Shown here one piece after another: positions 54,139 to 61,164 of a DNA stretch of 61,164 nucleotides. Under the pieces are notes generated by a model, which saw only the letters and a list, made by a program, of their open reading frames with translations, did not search any database and was not told where the DNA came from. Position 1 is the first letter of the stretch, and each line of letters opens with the position of its first letter. This stretch comes from Candidatus Cloacimonadota bacterium (GTDB lineage Bacteria > Cloacimonadota > Cloacimonadia > Cloacimonadales > PWNZ01), in contig PWOA01000068.1 of NCBI GenBank assembly GCA_003564155.1, positions 1 to 61,164 of the forward strand, read 5' to 3'. Made by a program: the position numbers and the translations under genes.

Positions 54139-55242
54139 TCAAATTATGTCAGATTCCGCTTTTTTATCGAATAATGTATTATATAGGTTAAGGTAAGATT
54201 GATGCCGTTCCTGAGGGATTTCCTTATTCTTTAAAGCTTCAAGGACTCTGCATCCGAACTCTTTTTGATGGGTACAACTGCTGAATTTACACTCTACAGA
54301 TAATTCGTTAAAGCCGGGAAACATTCTGGGAAGTAAGTATTTTGCTTCCTTTGTTATACCGAATGTCTTGATGCCGGGTGTATCTATTAGATATCCACCA
54401 AAACTCCATTCTATCATTAAGCTATTACTGGTTGTGTGTTTGCCTTTGTTTGAGTAGGTGCTTATTGGCCCGGTTTTCAAATGAAGATTTGGTTCTAAAC
54501 AGTTAATTATTGTTGTTTTACCGGTTCCTGATTTGCCTGAAAATATTGTGTCTTTACCTCTAAGTATCTCTTTTAATTCTTGAATACCTTCTCCGGTTAC
54601 CGATGAAGTCATTAAAACTTTGTAACCTTGATCTTTATAATATTTGACGTTATTAGCTAATTCTTCTTTGAACTCTGGATCTACCTCGTTTTTGTCTAAT
54701 AGATCCTTTTTTGTTATACATATGACTGACTCAAGGTTACTTAAATTTGCCGAGCATATATACCTGTCTACGAGATTTAAATTGATTGGAGGCTGAAAAC
54801 AAGAAGATGTAATTATCAATTGGTCGATATTGGCTGCTAATGTTACTTCTACTTCTCTGTTACGATGAGTAGAAACTGACCTTTTCAATGTGTTTTTGCG
54901 AGTGAATACTTCTTCAATACGTGGATCGGACGACAAATCAACATTAACATAATCTCCAACAACAACTATCGATCGTATTGAACGGAAATCAACATTTTTA
55001 AAACGACCGCTTAGAGGACATAAAATATCTTCATCAGCTATTCTTACGCGATAATAATTATTTGTGAAACACTCCAAAACTCTTCCCTTGACGAGCTTGG
55101 AAGCCGACTTCTTACTCTTATCCTCTTTAGATAATAGACGTTTAGGTCTCTTCTTTTCCGAACTTTCTAATTGTTCATATTCGAGTTCTAATAACTCGTC
55201 ATTATCTAATCTTTTTTCTTTGCTCTTTATCTTATTAGTCAT
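54139..55242 (-). CDS. rsgA: RsgA, ribosome small-subunit maturation GTPase
   Basis: 367 aa. A lysine/glutamate-rich tail (about residues 1-50) precedes the OB fold (VKGRVLECFTNNYYRVRI, about 51-68). The GTPase is circularly permuted as expected: G4 ITKKDLL (about 175-181), then G1 FSGKSGTGKTTI (about 232-243), then G3 DTPGIKTFG (about 279-287). A zinc-binding end has CKFSSCTHQKEFGC (about 309-322). RsgA releases the assembly factor RbfA and checks 30S subunits. The charged N-terminal extension is longer than I would expect. An AGAGGAAAA site precedes the ATG. Confidence 0.95.
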   Translation of the reverse strand: MTNKIKSKEKRLDNDELLELEYEQLESSEKKRPKRLLSKEDKSKKSASKLVKGRVLECFTNNYYRVRIADEDILCPLSGRFKNVDFRSIRSIVVVGDYVNVDLSSDPRIEEVFTRKNTLKRSVSTHRNREVEVTLAANIDQLIITSSCFQPPINLNLVDRYICSANLSNLESVICITKKDLLDKNEVDPEFKEELANNVKYYKDQGYKVLMTSSVTGEGIQELKEILRGKDTIFSGKSGTGKTTIINCLEPNLHLKTGPISTYSNKGKHTTSNSLMIEWSFGGYLIDTPGIKTFGITKEAKYLLPRMFPGFNELSVECKFSSCTHQKEFGCRVLEALKNKEIPQERHQSYLNLYNTLFDKKAESDII

Positions 55243-55478
55243 TTTTCCTCTTTTAAATATTATCCTGACATAGCTTACTCTGTCAATAAAAAATCATGAT
55301 ATATTGGTGTGTTCACTTAATAACATAATAGCATACTATGTTGATTTTGATGTATAGTATTCGAATTCAGGTATGTGAAAAATCAGTTAGTAACACGAAA
55401 ATGTTATTAGTCAATATTATATATTAGTTAATAGTCGTAACGGTTAAGAAATATATGAACTTAAAAACGGAAAAAATA

Positions 55479-55509
55479 TTGACAATAATTCTGTATATAG
55501 TTATATAGT
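55479..55509 (+). promoter_or_regulatory. Promoter with tandem repeat operator for the SdpR-like gene
   Basis: TTGACA (55479-55484), 17-base spacer, then TATATA (55502-55507). The 8-base unit TATATAGT occurs twice in tandem (55494-55501 and 55502-55509), overlapping the -10 box. The position suits autoregulation by the ArsR-type protein encoded just downstream. Confidence 0.6.
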
Positions 55510-55540
55510 TATAAGACTGATTAAGGTAATGGTGGTTTAT

Positions 55541-55807
55541 ATGGATAATGATACTGTATTTAAGGCTCTTTCTGATAAAAATCGTCGGCAGATTATTAAG
55601 TTGTTGAGGAAACAGGGAGAGATGAGTGTGGGGCAGATAACTGAAAAGTTCACGATTTCTCAGCCGGCTATCAGTGATCATTTAAAGGTGTTAAAAAATG
55701 CTGGTTTAGTATATTCTGAAAAGAAAGGTCAATTCATCGAATACTCTCTTAATACGAGTGTATTTGAAGAGTTAATTACGTTTTTTCTTGACTTTATAAA
55801 AAAGTAA
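55541..55807 (+). CDS. ArsR-family (SdpR-like) transcriptional repressor
   Basis: 88 aa from the ATG at 55541, with GGTGG upstream; an in-frame ATG at 55529 would add four residues. The winged helix-turn-helix is complete: FKALSDKNRRQIIKLLRKQ (about residues 6-24), recognition helix SQPAISDHLKVLKNAGLV (about 41-58), and the wing SEKKGQFIEYSLN. No metal-binding cysteine pair is present, so it resembles SdpR (autorepressors controlling sdpI-type genes) rather than metal-sensing ArsR. It lies 16 bases before the SdpI-like gene. A well-placed promoter with tandem repeats precedes it. Confidence 0.88.
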   Translation: MDNDTVFKALSDKNRRQIIKLLRKQGEMSVGQITEKFTISQPAISDHLKVLKNAGLVYSEKKGQFIEYSLNTSVFEELITFFLDFIKK

Positions 55808-55823
55808 AATTGGGAGGTAATAA

Positions 55824-56495
55824 ATGAATCAGATAAAAAGATACAAAATTCCGATAATCATTGTTATTGTACATCTATTGATAGTTATCTATTTTAGCAC
55901 TATTTTATCACCTGATGTACTGGTACCGAGACAGTGGAATTTTGAAGGTGAGGTAGGCAGTTATTCCGGAAAAGCTTTCGGGATGTGGTTTATATGGGGT
56001 ATAAGTGCATTTTTATTACTTTTTTTTATGTTCTTCCCTTATATTGATCCTCGATACAAGTTGCATAAGAAACGGTTTGATGATATACTTCCATCATTAA
56101 TGAAGCTGATGACATCGTTTATGATGTTGATCCATATTTATCAATTAATGTGGGCAGCAGAGGTTCAGATTATAAGAGAATATAACTCTATGATGTTTAT
56201 AATAGGGCTGTTGTTTATCATGTTAGGAAATATATTGCCAAAAATTCCTTCAAATTTCTTTGCAGGATTTAGAAGTCCTTGGACATTATCATCGGAAACA
56301 ATATGGAAAAAAACTCATCGTTTTGGTGGGTATTGTTTTGTTATCAGCGGTGTGTTAATGATCATAAGGGGGATAATAATCAACGTATCTACATTAGGCT
56401 CTTTAATTATCATGTTTATAGCTCTAGGTATATGTATGGTCCCTTATTTCTATTCATATATACTATATTTAAAAAATAAGGGAATTAGTTATTAA
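55824..56495 (+). CDS. SdpI-like membrane protein (DUF1648/SdpI family)
   Basis: 223 aa, six predicted membrane helices. The first helix and loop (PRQWNFEGEVGSYSGKAFG, about residues 32-50) match the DUF1648 domain. The second half carries the SdpI signature LGNILPKIPSNFFAGFRSPW (about 134-153) and ETIWKKTHRFGG. In Bacillus, SdpI confers immunity to the SdpC toxin and, with SdpR, forms a signal-controlled pair. Here the SdpR-like repressor is 16 bases upstream, so the same regulator-effector pair seems conserved. No SdpC-like toxin is visible. GGGAGG precedes the ATG. Confidence 0.88.
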   Translation: MNQIKRYKIPIIIVIVHLLIVIYFSTILSPDVLVPRQWNFEGEVGSYSGKAFGMWFIWGISAFLLLFFMFFPYIDPRYKLHKKRFDDILPSLMKLMTSFMMLIHIYQLMWAAEVQIIREYNSMMFIIGLLFIMLGNILPKIPSNFFAGFRSPWTLSSETIWKKTHRFGGYCFVISGVLMIIRGIIINVSTLGSLIIMFIALGICMVPYFYSYILYLKNKGISY

Positions 56496-56546
56496 TCTAA
56501 ATAAGTAACATATGAAATATATTACAGTTAAATACAGGGAGGTTGT

Positions 56547-57827
56547 ATGAGATTATTTTTGCTGACTCTAATAATGATAATATTTTCAATCAGTATTGGT
56601 TATGCTGATGGTAATCTTGCGGAATTCACCGGTTATTGGGAAGGTACTGTGCAAATTATGGATCAAAGGTTAGGTCTGCAAGTTGAAATAAAAGAAGACG
56701 CTCAAGAAGGTCTTCAAGGTTTTATAAGTATACCTATGCAGATGATGCATGATCATCCTTTAGGTCATTTAACTATATCAGGAACAAAAATATCTTTCAG
56801 TTTATCTGCTGGCGGCGTTACTGCAAATTTTGAGGGTTGGAAAGAAGATGAGGTTATTGATGGCAGATTCGAGCAACTTGGAACTTATGGTTCGTTTCAA
56901 CTTGTAAGAGCGGAAAGAGTTGAGGAGCCGGAGTTAGAAGTCATAACCGGAGAATCTGAAATTTTTATTGAGACATATTTTGGCAACATATATGGTAGTC
57001 TTGTAGTTCCGGAGGAGGGAGATAATTTTCCTGTTGTCCTTATTATTGCCGGTTCCGGTCCGACAGATCGTGATGGGAATAATCCTATGATGGGTAAGGG
57101 TTATATCTACCGTGATTTAGCTTTAGAATTACAAGAGAGAGGTATCGCTTCCCTTAGGTTTGATAAACGGGGAATAGGTGCTAGTCATGAGGCTATAGTC
57201 CAAGAAAAAGATATCCGTTTTCAATATTATGTCCAAGATGTAGTAACGTGGATTGAAAAATTAAAGGGTAATGATAAATTTTCTTCAATAACTTTACTCG
57301 GTCATAGTGAAGGGTCTTTATTGGCAATTTTAGCCGCCCGGCAAAAGAATGTTGATGGTCTGATATCCGTAGCAGGAATGGGTCGTTCTCTGGGTAGCGT
57401 TTTAGAGGAGCAAATGTCAAATCAGCCTGATCCATATAAAACCGAAGGTTTAAAGATTATTGAATCACTTAGACAAGGCAGGTTAGTTCAAGAAGTAGAT
57501 GAAGATCTGAAAAGTGTGTTTAGACCTGAGATTCAGCCATATTTATTATCGATGATGGGTTATAAACCCACTGAAGAAATAGCTAAACTTAATATACCTA
57601 TACTAATATTACACGGGACAACGGATCTGCAAATTCCCAAGGAAGACGCCGAATTGCTTCATCAGGCAAACACTAAATCTAATATGGTTATAATTGATGG
57701 TATGAACCATGTTATGAGAACTTCTTCGTCCGATCTGCAAGAAAACTTCCATACTTATGGAACTCCCGGACTACCGTTCAGTCAAGGTTTTATCCGGAAT
57801 ATCGTATCGTATATTGAAGATCTATAA
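56547..57827 (+). CDS. Secreted alpha/beta hydrolase
   Basis: 426 aa. A signal peptide (about residues 1-20, ending GYA) and an N-terminal beta-rich domain (about 25-125) precede an alpha/beta hydrolase (about 135-426). The oxyanion and core segments are IIAGSGPTDRDGNNPMM (about 167-183), RFDKRGIGAS and the nucleophile elbow LLGHSEGSLLA (about 250-260, serine in GHSEG). The acidic residue lies in ILHGTTDLQIP and the histidine in GMNHVM. The family contains esterases and peptidase-like proteins of unknown substrate. A GGGAGG site precedes the ATG, 51 bases after the SdpI-like gene. Confidence 0.85.
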   Translation: MRLFLLTLIMIIFSISIGYADGNLAEFTGYWEGTVQIMDQRLGLQVEIKEDAQEGLQGFISIPMQMMHDHPLGHLTISGTKISFSLSAGGVTANFEGWKEDEVIDGRFEQLGTYGSFQLVRAERVEEPELEVITGESEIFIETYFGNIYGSLVVPEEGDNFPVVLIIAGSGPTDRDGNNPMMGKGYIYRDLALELQERGIASLRFDKRGIGASHEAIVQEKDIRFQYYVQDVVTWIEKLKGNDKFSSITLLGHSEGSLLAILAARQKNVDGLISVAGMGRSLGSVLEEQMSNQPDPYKTEGLKIIESLRQGRLVQEVDEDLKSVFRPEIQPYLLSMMGYKPTEEIAKLNIPILILHGTTDLQIPKEDAELLHQANTKSNMVIIDGMNHVMRTSSSDLQENFHTYGTPGLPFSQGFIRNIVSYIEDL

Positions 57828-57861
57828 TTTGTAATGCCGTCAGCATAATTTTTCTATCCGC

Positions 57862-57891
57862 TTGAGTTCTTATTTAACATCAAGAACTTGA
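57862..57891. terminator. Weak hairpin between convergent genes
   Basis: TTGAGTTCTT (57862-57871) pairs with AAGAACTTGA (57882-57891) with two G-U wobbles and a 10-base loop. It lies between the hydrolase stop and the convergent ROK gene. The T tract is poor. Confidence 0.35.
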
Positions 57892-57928
57892 AATATTAAA
57901 GGTATTAATCTATTGAATTGGCCAGCTT

Positions 57929-58855
57929 TTAATGAGGTTGATTTTCCATATAGTTTTCGGCTATAGTTATACCACCCCAGACAGCAGCTTTGTTTTTAAG
58001 TGCAGCCGATTCAATAGATATATCATCAAGTGAGAATCTATCCAAGTATCTGCTGATTTTTCCGGCCAAAGTTGTGATGTCGAAGAATTTACTTTCCGTA
58101 ATACCTCCTCCTATAACTACAATATTTACACCTAAAACCATTATCGTATTAGCGATAGCTTGAGATAACTTGTTAAATGCATCATTAACTACATCAGTAA
58201 AAACAATCTGATTTTGGTAGTATTTCATAAGAATATCATCAAGCGAAAAAGCCCTTCCGGTCTCATCTTTCATTCGTTTCATAATTGAAGCTGCAGAAGA
58301 ATAAGCCTCTAAACAGCCTTTCTTACCGCATGAACACAGCTTACCGTCATCCACTATAATTGTATGTCCGAGTTCCAGTGCAGATCTATAGTTACTATGA
58401 TATATTGATCCATTGGAAACTAAACCACAGCCGATACCGGTTCCGATAGTGACTCCTAAGACAGTTTTATGATGTCTATGAGTCAGTCTTTGTTCTCCAT
58501 AAGTCATCAAATCAGCATCATTCTCTAAAATAACAGGAATCGAGAATTTCTCTTCTAATATTTGTCCGGGTTTTGATCCGACCCAGTATTTCATATTCGG
58601 ACAATTACTGATAATCATACCTGATATTTTATCAATAATACCGGGACTGCCCAGTCCTATAGCCGCGATTTTCCTATTATTTAAATGTTCAAGAGCAAGT
58701 TTATTAATTATACGGATCAATGTTTCGTATAAAGATATCTGATCAGTATTACGGTTTTCACAGCTTTCGAAGAAATCTAGTCCGTTAACTGTTGATCCGA
58801 AACCATATTTGATATATGAAGCTCCGATATCGATGCCTATATAGATTGATTTCAT
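57929..58855 (-). CDS. ROK-family sugar kinase
   Basis: 308 aa. The ATP loop GIDIGASYIKYGF begins the protein, GLGSPGIID follows (about residues 66-74), the catalytic aspartate is in ILENDADLMTYGEQ (about 112-125), and GVTIGTGIGCGLV (about 137-149) binds phosphate. The ROK zinc site is present as CSCGKKGCLEAY (about 176-187). ROK kinases phosphorylate glucose, fructose, N-acetylglucosamine or N-acetylmannosamine; the lack of an N-terminal DNA-binding domain makes it an enzyme, not a repressor. The AEC-like transporter gene is 27 bases upstream on the same strand. Confidence 0.92.
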   Translation of the reverse strand: MKSIYIGIDIGASYIKYGFGSTVNGLDFFESCENRNTDQISLYETLIRIINKLALEHLNNRKIAAIGLGSPGIIDKISGMIISNCPNMKYWVGSKPGQILEEKFSIPVILENDADLMTYGEQRLTHRHHKTVLGVTIGTGIGCGLVSNGSIYHSNYRSALELGHTIIVDDGKLCSCGKKGCLEAYSSAASIMKRMKDETGRAFSLDDILMKYYQNQIVFTDVVNDAFNKLSQAIANTIMVLGVNIVVIGGGITESKFFDITTLAGKISRYLDRFSLDDISIESAALKNKAAVWGGITIAENYMENQPH

Positions 58856-58882
58856 GGTAAGATCGACAAAGTTGTATTTAAA

Positions 58883-59935
58883 TTAAAAATAGATACTGAA
58901 AATCGATATAGTGATTACCACCACAGGTACCAAGATAAGTGTAGACCAGGTAATTGAATGTGCGGTAGCTCTTTTATCTATACCATAGGGAACTAAAAAC
59001 ATATTGGTGCTGGTTATCGGCAATAGGGCATTTATAATAATAACAGCAAACCACGCTGAAGGTATGATTTGGAAAAATAGTAACACTCCGAAAATTACCG
59101 TAAATATTAGAGGAGTTATAATCGTTGTCATAGTAAAAATGTGTCTTACCCAAGACCAATGTTCAATACCATCTTCGCGAATAATACCGACCAATTTTTT
59201 TAATTCACTAAGCTTCATATCACTCGGTTGAATACCTGAACCTACATAATAAAGTGCAGCCGGTATAGTCAAAGCCGTAAAAAAGCGAATTATCGTACCC
59301 CAAGATCCCAATTGTTGAGTTGTTATACCGGTAGTGAACTGTAGTAAATAACCCGTTAACGGGAATATTATAAAATACCACGGATATAATTTTAAGAACC
59401 ATGGCAAAGTTATGTCCGTCTTATTGTTCTTGAGTTCTCGTTTATTTAAATCGTAGAGAATATAAGGAACCACGGCAAAAAGTGCTATCCCAAATAAGGC
59501 CATGAATATACCTGCAGGAACTCCCCACCCGGGAATAACGAGCATTATCCCTCCAACAAAAGCAGAACTTCTGCCTTGGTTAGTTATCATTGTTTTTAAA
59601 AATAATGTCTTACTTTCTCCAGTCATATTTCGCCGTCTTATCAACATTTTAGCATAAATATAGGCGATCAGGTACATCAATACGATTGATAAAGCAACTA
59701 TAATGACAAATATACCTTCTTGGGCTCCTAAAGGAGTATCCAGAAATATCCGAAAAACAAGGACGGGAACAAACAAATAGAGCAAAATCAAAGCCATTTT
59801 CTTCATTGACAAATCAACACGAACTCTAGAATATTTATGAGAGAGTATAATTGTTACTATAAAACCGACTACTATCCATGGTAAAGTATATAATCCCGAT
59901 ATATAGGGAATAATTTCTTCCAATAATTGTATCAT
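58883..59935 (-). CDS. AEC-family (auxin efflux carrier-like) transporter
   Basis: 350 aa with about ten membrane helices covering most of the chain. Features of the AEC/bile-acid-type fold include PVLVFRIFLDTP (about residues 56-67), TNQGRSSAFVGGIML, TIPAALYYVGSGIQPSD (about 224-240) and the broken-helix motif NALLPITSTNMFLVPYG (about 303-319). Characterised bacterial members move malate, malonate or other carboxylates; the substrate here is unknown. It lies just upstream of a ROK kinase, so a linked role is possible but not shown. The pairing of a carboxylate-type carrier with a sugar kinase is not an obvious pathway. Confidence 0.78.
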   Translation of the reverse strand: MIQLLEEIIPYISGLYTLPWIVVGFIVTIILSHKYSRVRVDLSMKKMALILLYLFVPVLVFRIFLDTPLGAQEGIFVIIVALSIVLMYLIAYIYAKMLIRRRNMTGESKTLFLKTMITNQGRSSAFVGGIMLVIPGWGVPAGIFMALFGIALFAVVPYILYDLNKRELKNNKTDITLPWFLKLYPWYFIIFPLTGYLLQFTTGITTQQLGSWGTIIRFFTALTIPAALYYVGSGIQPSDMKLSELKKLVGIIREDGIEHWSWVRHIFTMTTIITPLIFTVIFGVLLFFQIIPSAWFAVIIINALLPITSTNMFLVPYGIDKRATAHSITWSTLILVPVVVITISIFSIYF

Positions 59936-59957
59936 ATATTACTCCTAAATCTATCTG

Positions 59958-61164
59958 TTATTTCAATAATAATATTTTTTTTACTTCTAAATAGTCTGAT
60001 GTTTGCAGACGATATAAATATATACCGCTACTTAATGTTTTTTGCTGATGCCGTTCATAGTGCCAAATATATTCGTAAGTACCTGCTGACAATCTTTCAT
60101 CTACCAGTGTCTCAACGAGTCTTCCTCTGATGTCATAGATATTCAAGTTAACATAATCTTCCGCTTTAAGGGAAAACTTAATAGTCGTTTGAGGATTAAA
60201 AGGATTAGGATAAGCATTGTGTAGTCGAGTTAATAATGGTGTATCGTTAATATCTTCGACATCGGATGTTTCAATTAAATATTCACCTTCAACTAAAAAG
60301 CTGTTTTTTAATCCTTCTTTAGTGGCTATTGTTTTAACAACTGTATCTTTATCGATAATAATAGGTTTATCTTTAGCAAAAATTGGAGAGTTCATGTCCG
60401 GAATTGATCCGTCCAAAGTGTATTTTATAGTTGCATCATCAGTCTGGCTTTCTATATATAATTCGATCGGATGATCATAAAATCCCGGTTCAACACTGAA
60501 AAATGGAGTAGCTGCCATTCCGACATAAGCAATCACAGCTTCTGTTCTCTCGGATTCTCCACGCTCATAAACTGCTGTTATTGAATATTTATATCTGCCG
60601 GTCTTAAGATCTCCGTCAAAGTATTGATTCTCTGTAACTAAAAACTGGTTCAATTGTTTGAAATCGTTTGAATTGTATGATCTATATAAATTATATCCTA
60701 TAAAAGAACTAGTATTTCTGTCATTACTAACCCTGTCATTATTGAGCGACCTGTTTCTGTTCGATAGACTAACCTGATTAGGCATTGATCTCCAATCGGG
60801 ATAGTCCCATGATAAGTATGCATGATTCGATGATTCGTCGACTGTAAGATTTGTAGGTTGTTTTAAAAAAACATATTCGGCTGAATTTACCAGACTGGGA
60901 ATAAAACCTTCTTTATAGGCTATTGCTTTAACGTATGCATTATCTGTTATTTCAACCGGACCTTTATATTTATTAGATGATTGAGTCGGCTTATCACCAT
61001 TAAGTGTATAATATATCTGTGTATCAGAGGTTAATGAGTTTATCGTAAGCAGAAAAGGATTGGATTTTATGCCGGATGGCGGATCAAATAATGGTATGGC
61101 GATTCCTTCGAATGAAACAATTTCCGAAGGTTGTGATTCATGTTTTTCGTAGACTGCAGTAACA
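59958..61164 (-). CDS. Large secreted protein with fibronectin-III-like and chitobiase-like repeats and a C-terminal sorting domain (5' truncated)
   Basis: The frame is open from the window edge (61163) to the stop at 59958, about 401 residues; the N-terminus is outside. Two repeat units are visible, each with an Ig/FN3-like end (VTAVYEKHESQ and ITAVYERGESE) followed by a chitobiase-C-terminal-like unit (YYTLNGDKPT ... VKAIAYKEG and KYTLDGSIPD ... VKTIATKEG). A linking segment reads NLTVDESSNHAYLSWDYP. The last about 85 residues are the FlgD-like sorting domain: AYPNPFNPQTTIKFSL, LNIYDIRGRLVETL, SSGIYLYRL and VKKILLLK. It is a secreted, probably cell-surface protein; the catalytic part, if any, lies beyond the window. 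Confidence 0.88.
   Translation of the reverse strand, partial: VTAVYEKHESQPSEIVSFEGIAIPLFDPPSGIKSNPFLLTINSLTSDTQIYYTLNGDKPTQSSNKYKGPVEITDNAYVKAIAYKEGFIPSLVNSAEYVFLKQPTNLTVDESSNHAYLSWDYPDWRSMPNQVSLSNRNRSLNNDRVSNDRNTSSFIGYNLYRSYNSNDFKQLNQFLVTENQYFDGDLKTGRYKYSITAVYERGESERTEAVIAYVGMAATPFFSVEPGFYDHPIELYIESQTDDATIKYTLDGSIPDMNSPIFAKDKPIIIDKDTVVKTIATKEGLKNSFLVEGEYLIETSDVEDINDTPLLTRLHNAYPNPFNPQTTIKFSLKAEDYVNLNIYDIRGRLVETLVDERLSAGTYEYIWHYERHQQKTLSSGIYLYRLQTSDYLEVKKILLLK

Overview
The window looks like a chromosomal segment from an AT-rich, Gram-negative, anaerobic bacterium of the FCB assemblage, most likely Candidatus Cloacimonadota or a close neighbour. The placement is an inference. It rests on low GC, FlgD-like/type-A C-terminal sorting domains on secreted proteins at both ends of the window, a fused glutamate formimidoyltransferase/cyclodeaminase, a hexameric-type glutamate dehydrogenase, an acyl-CoA dehydrogenase of the butyryl-CoA type, superoxide-reductase-like and iron-sulfur flavoproteins, a eukaryotic-type UDP-glucose pyrophosphorylase, and PilX-like secreted proteins. 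I see no rRNA, CRISPR array, transposase, prophage or integrase. Two tRNAs are present: Asp-GTC and Arg-ACG.

Layout. 1-6.6 kb: the tail of a sorted secreted protein, then a minus-strand lepB-hemW-secreted protein operon, tRNA-Asp, a YrbL-like kinase fold gene and two flavodoxin-fold oxidoreductases. 6.6-12.2 kb: a gene-poor stretch with a perfect 58-bp palindrome, a tandem pair of about 630-aa PilX-like proteins, a decayed reading frame, and a two-gene unit encoding a tiny membrane protein with heme-type histidine spacing plus a periplasmic desulfoferrodoxin-like protein. 12.7-25 kb: tRNA-Arg, a 1043-aa hybrid sensor kinase, UGPase, recG, rsmI, a YfhO-like membrane protein and DUF1015. 25-29.5 kb: housekeeping genes rimO, trpS, arsC, ribH and nusB. 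29.0-36.6 kb: a plus-strand run nusB-glycosyltransferase-radical SAM-PP2C/propeller membrane protein-sppA-lipoprotein-NagZ-like, which reads as an envelope-related cluster. 36.7-55.2 kb: mostly minus-strand genes, namely rlmD-like, dolichyl-P-mannose-synthase-like, gdhA, acyl-CoA dehydrogenase, trmJ-like, FTCD, rtcB, enolase, NfeD, recN, nadK and rsgA, with a D-threonine-aldolase-like gene on the plus strand. 55.5-61.2 kb: an SdpR/SdpI-type regulator-membrane pair with a secreted hydrolase, a ROK kinase with an AEC-family transporter, and a large secreted protein running off the window.

Functionally the window combines amino-acid fermentation (glutamate dehydrogenase, formiminoglutamate processing, acyl-CoA dehydrogenase), RNA and ribosome maintenance (rimO, rsmI, rlmD, trmJ, rsgA, rtcB), envelope biogenesis and secretion (lepB, sppA, NagZ, YfhO, sorting domains), and oxygen or redox defence (superoxide-reductase-like protein, flavoproteins).

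The strongest oddities are: recN interrupted by an in-frame TAG with the conserved C-terminus intact behind it; a perfect 58-bp zero-spacer palindrome; the tandem PilX-like pair without other pilus genes; the small H-x13-H membrane protein paired with a desulfoferrodoxin-like protein; and a motif repeated in the same orientation upstream of four start codons. I did not find a large multi-gene defence or mobile system.
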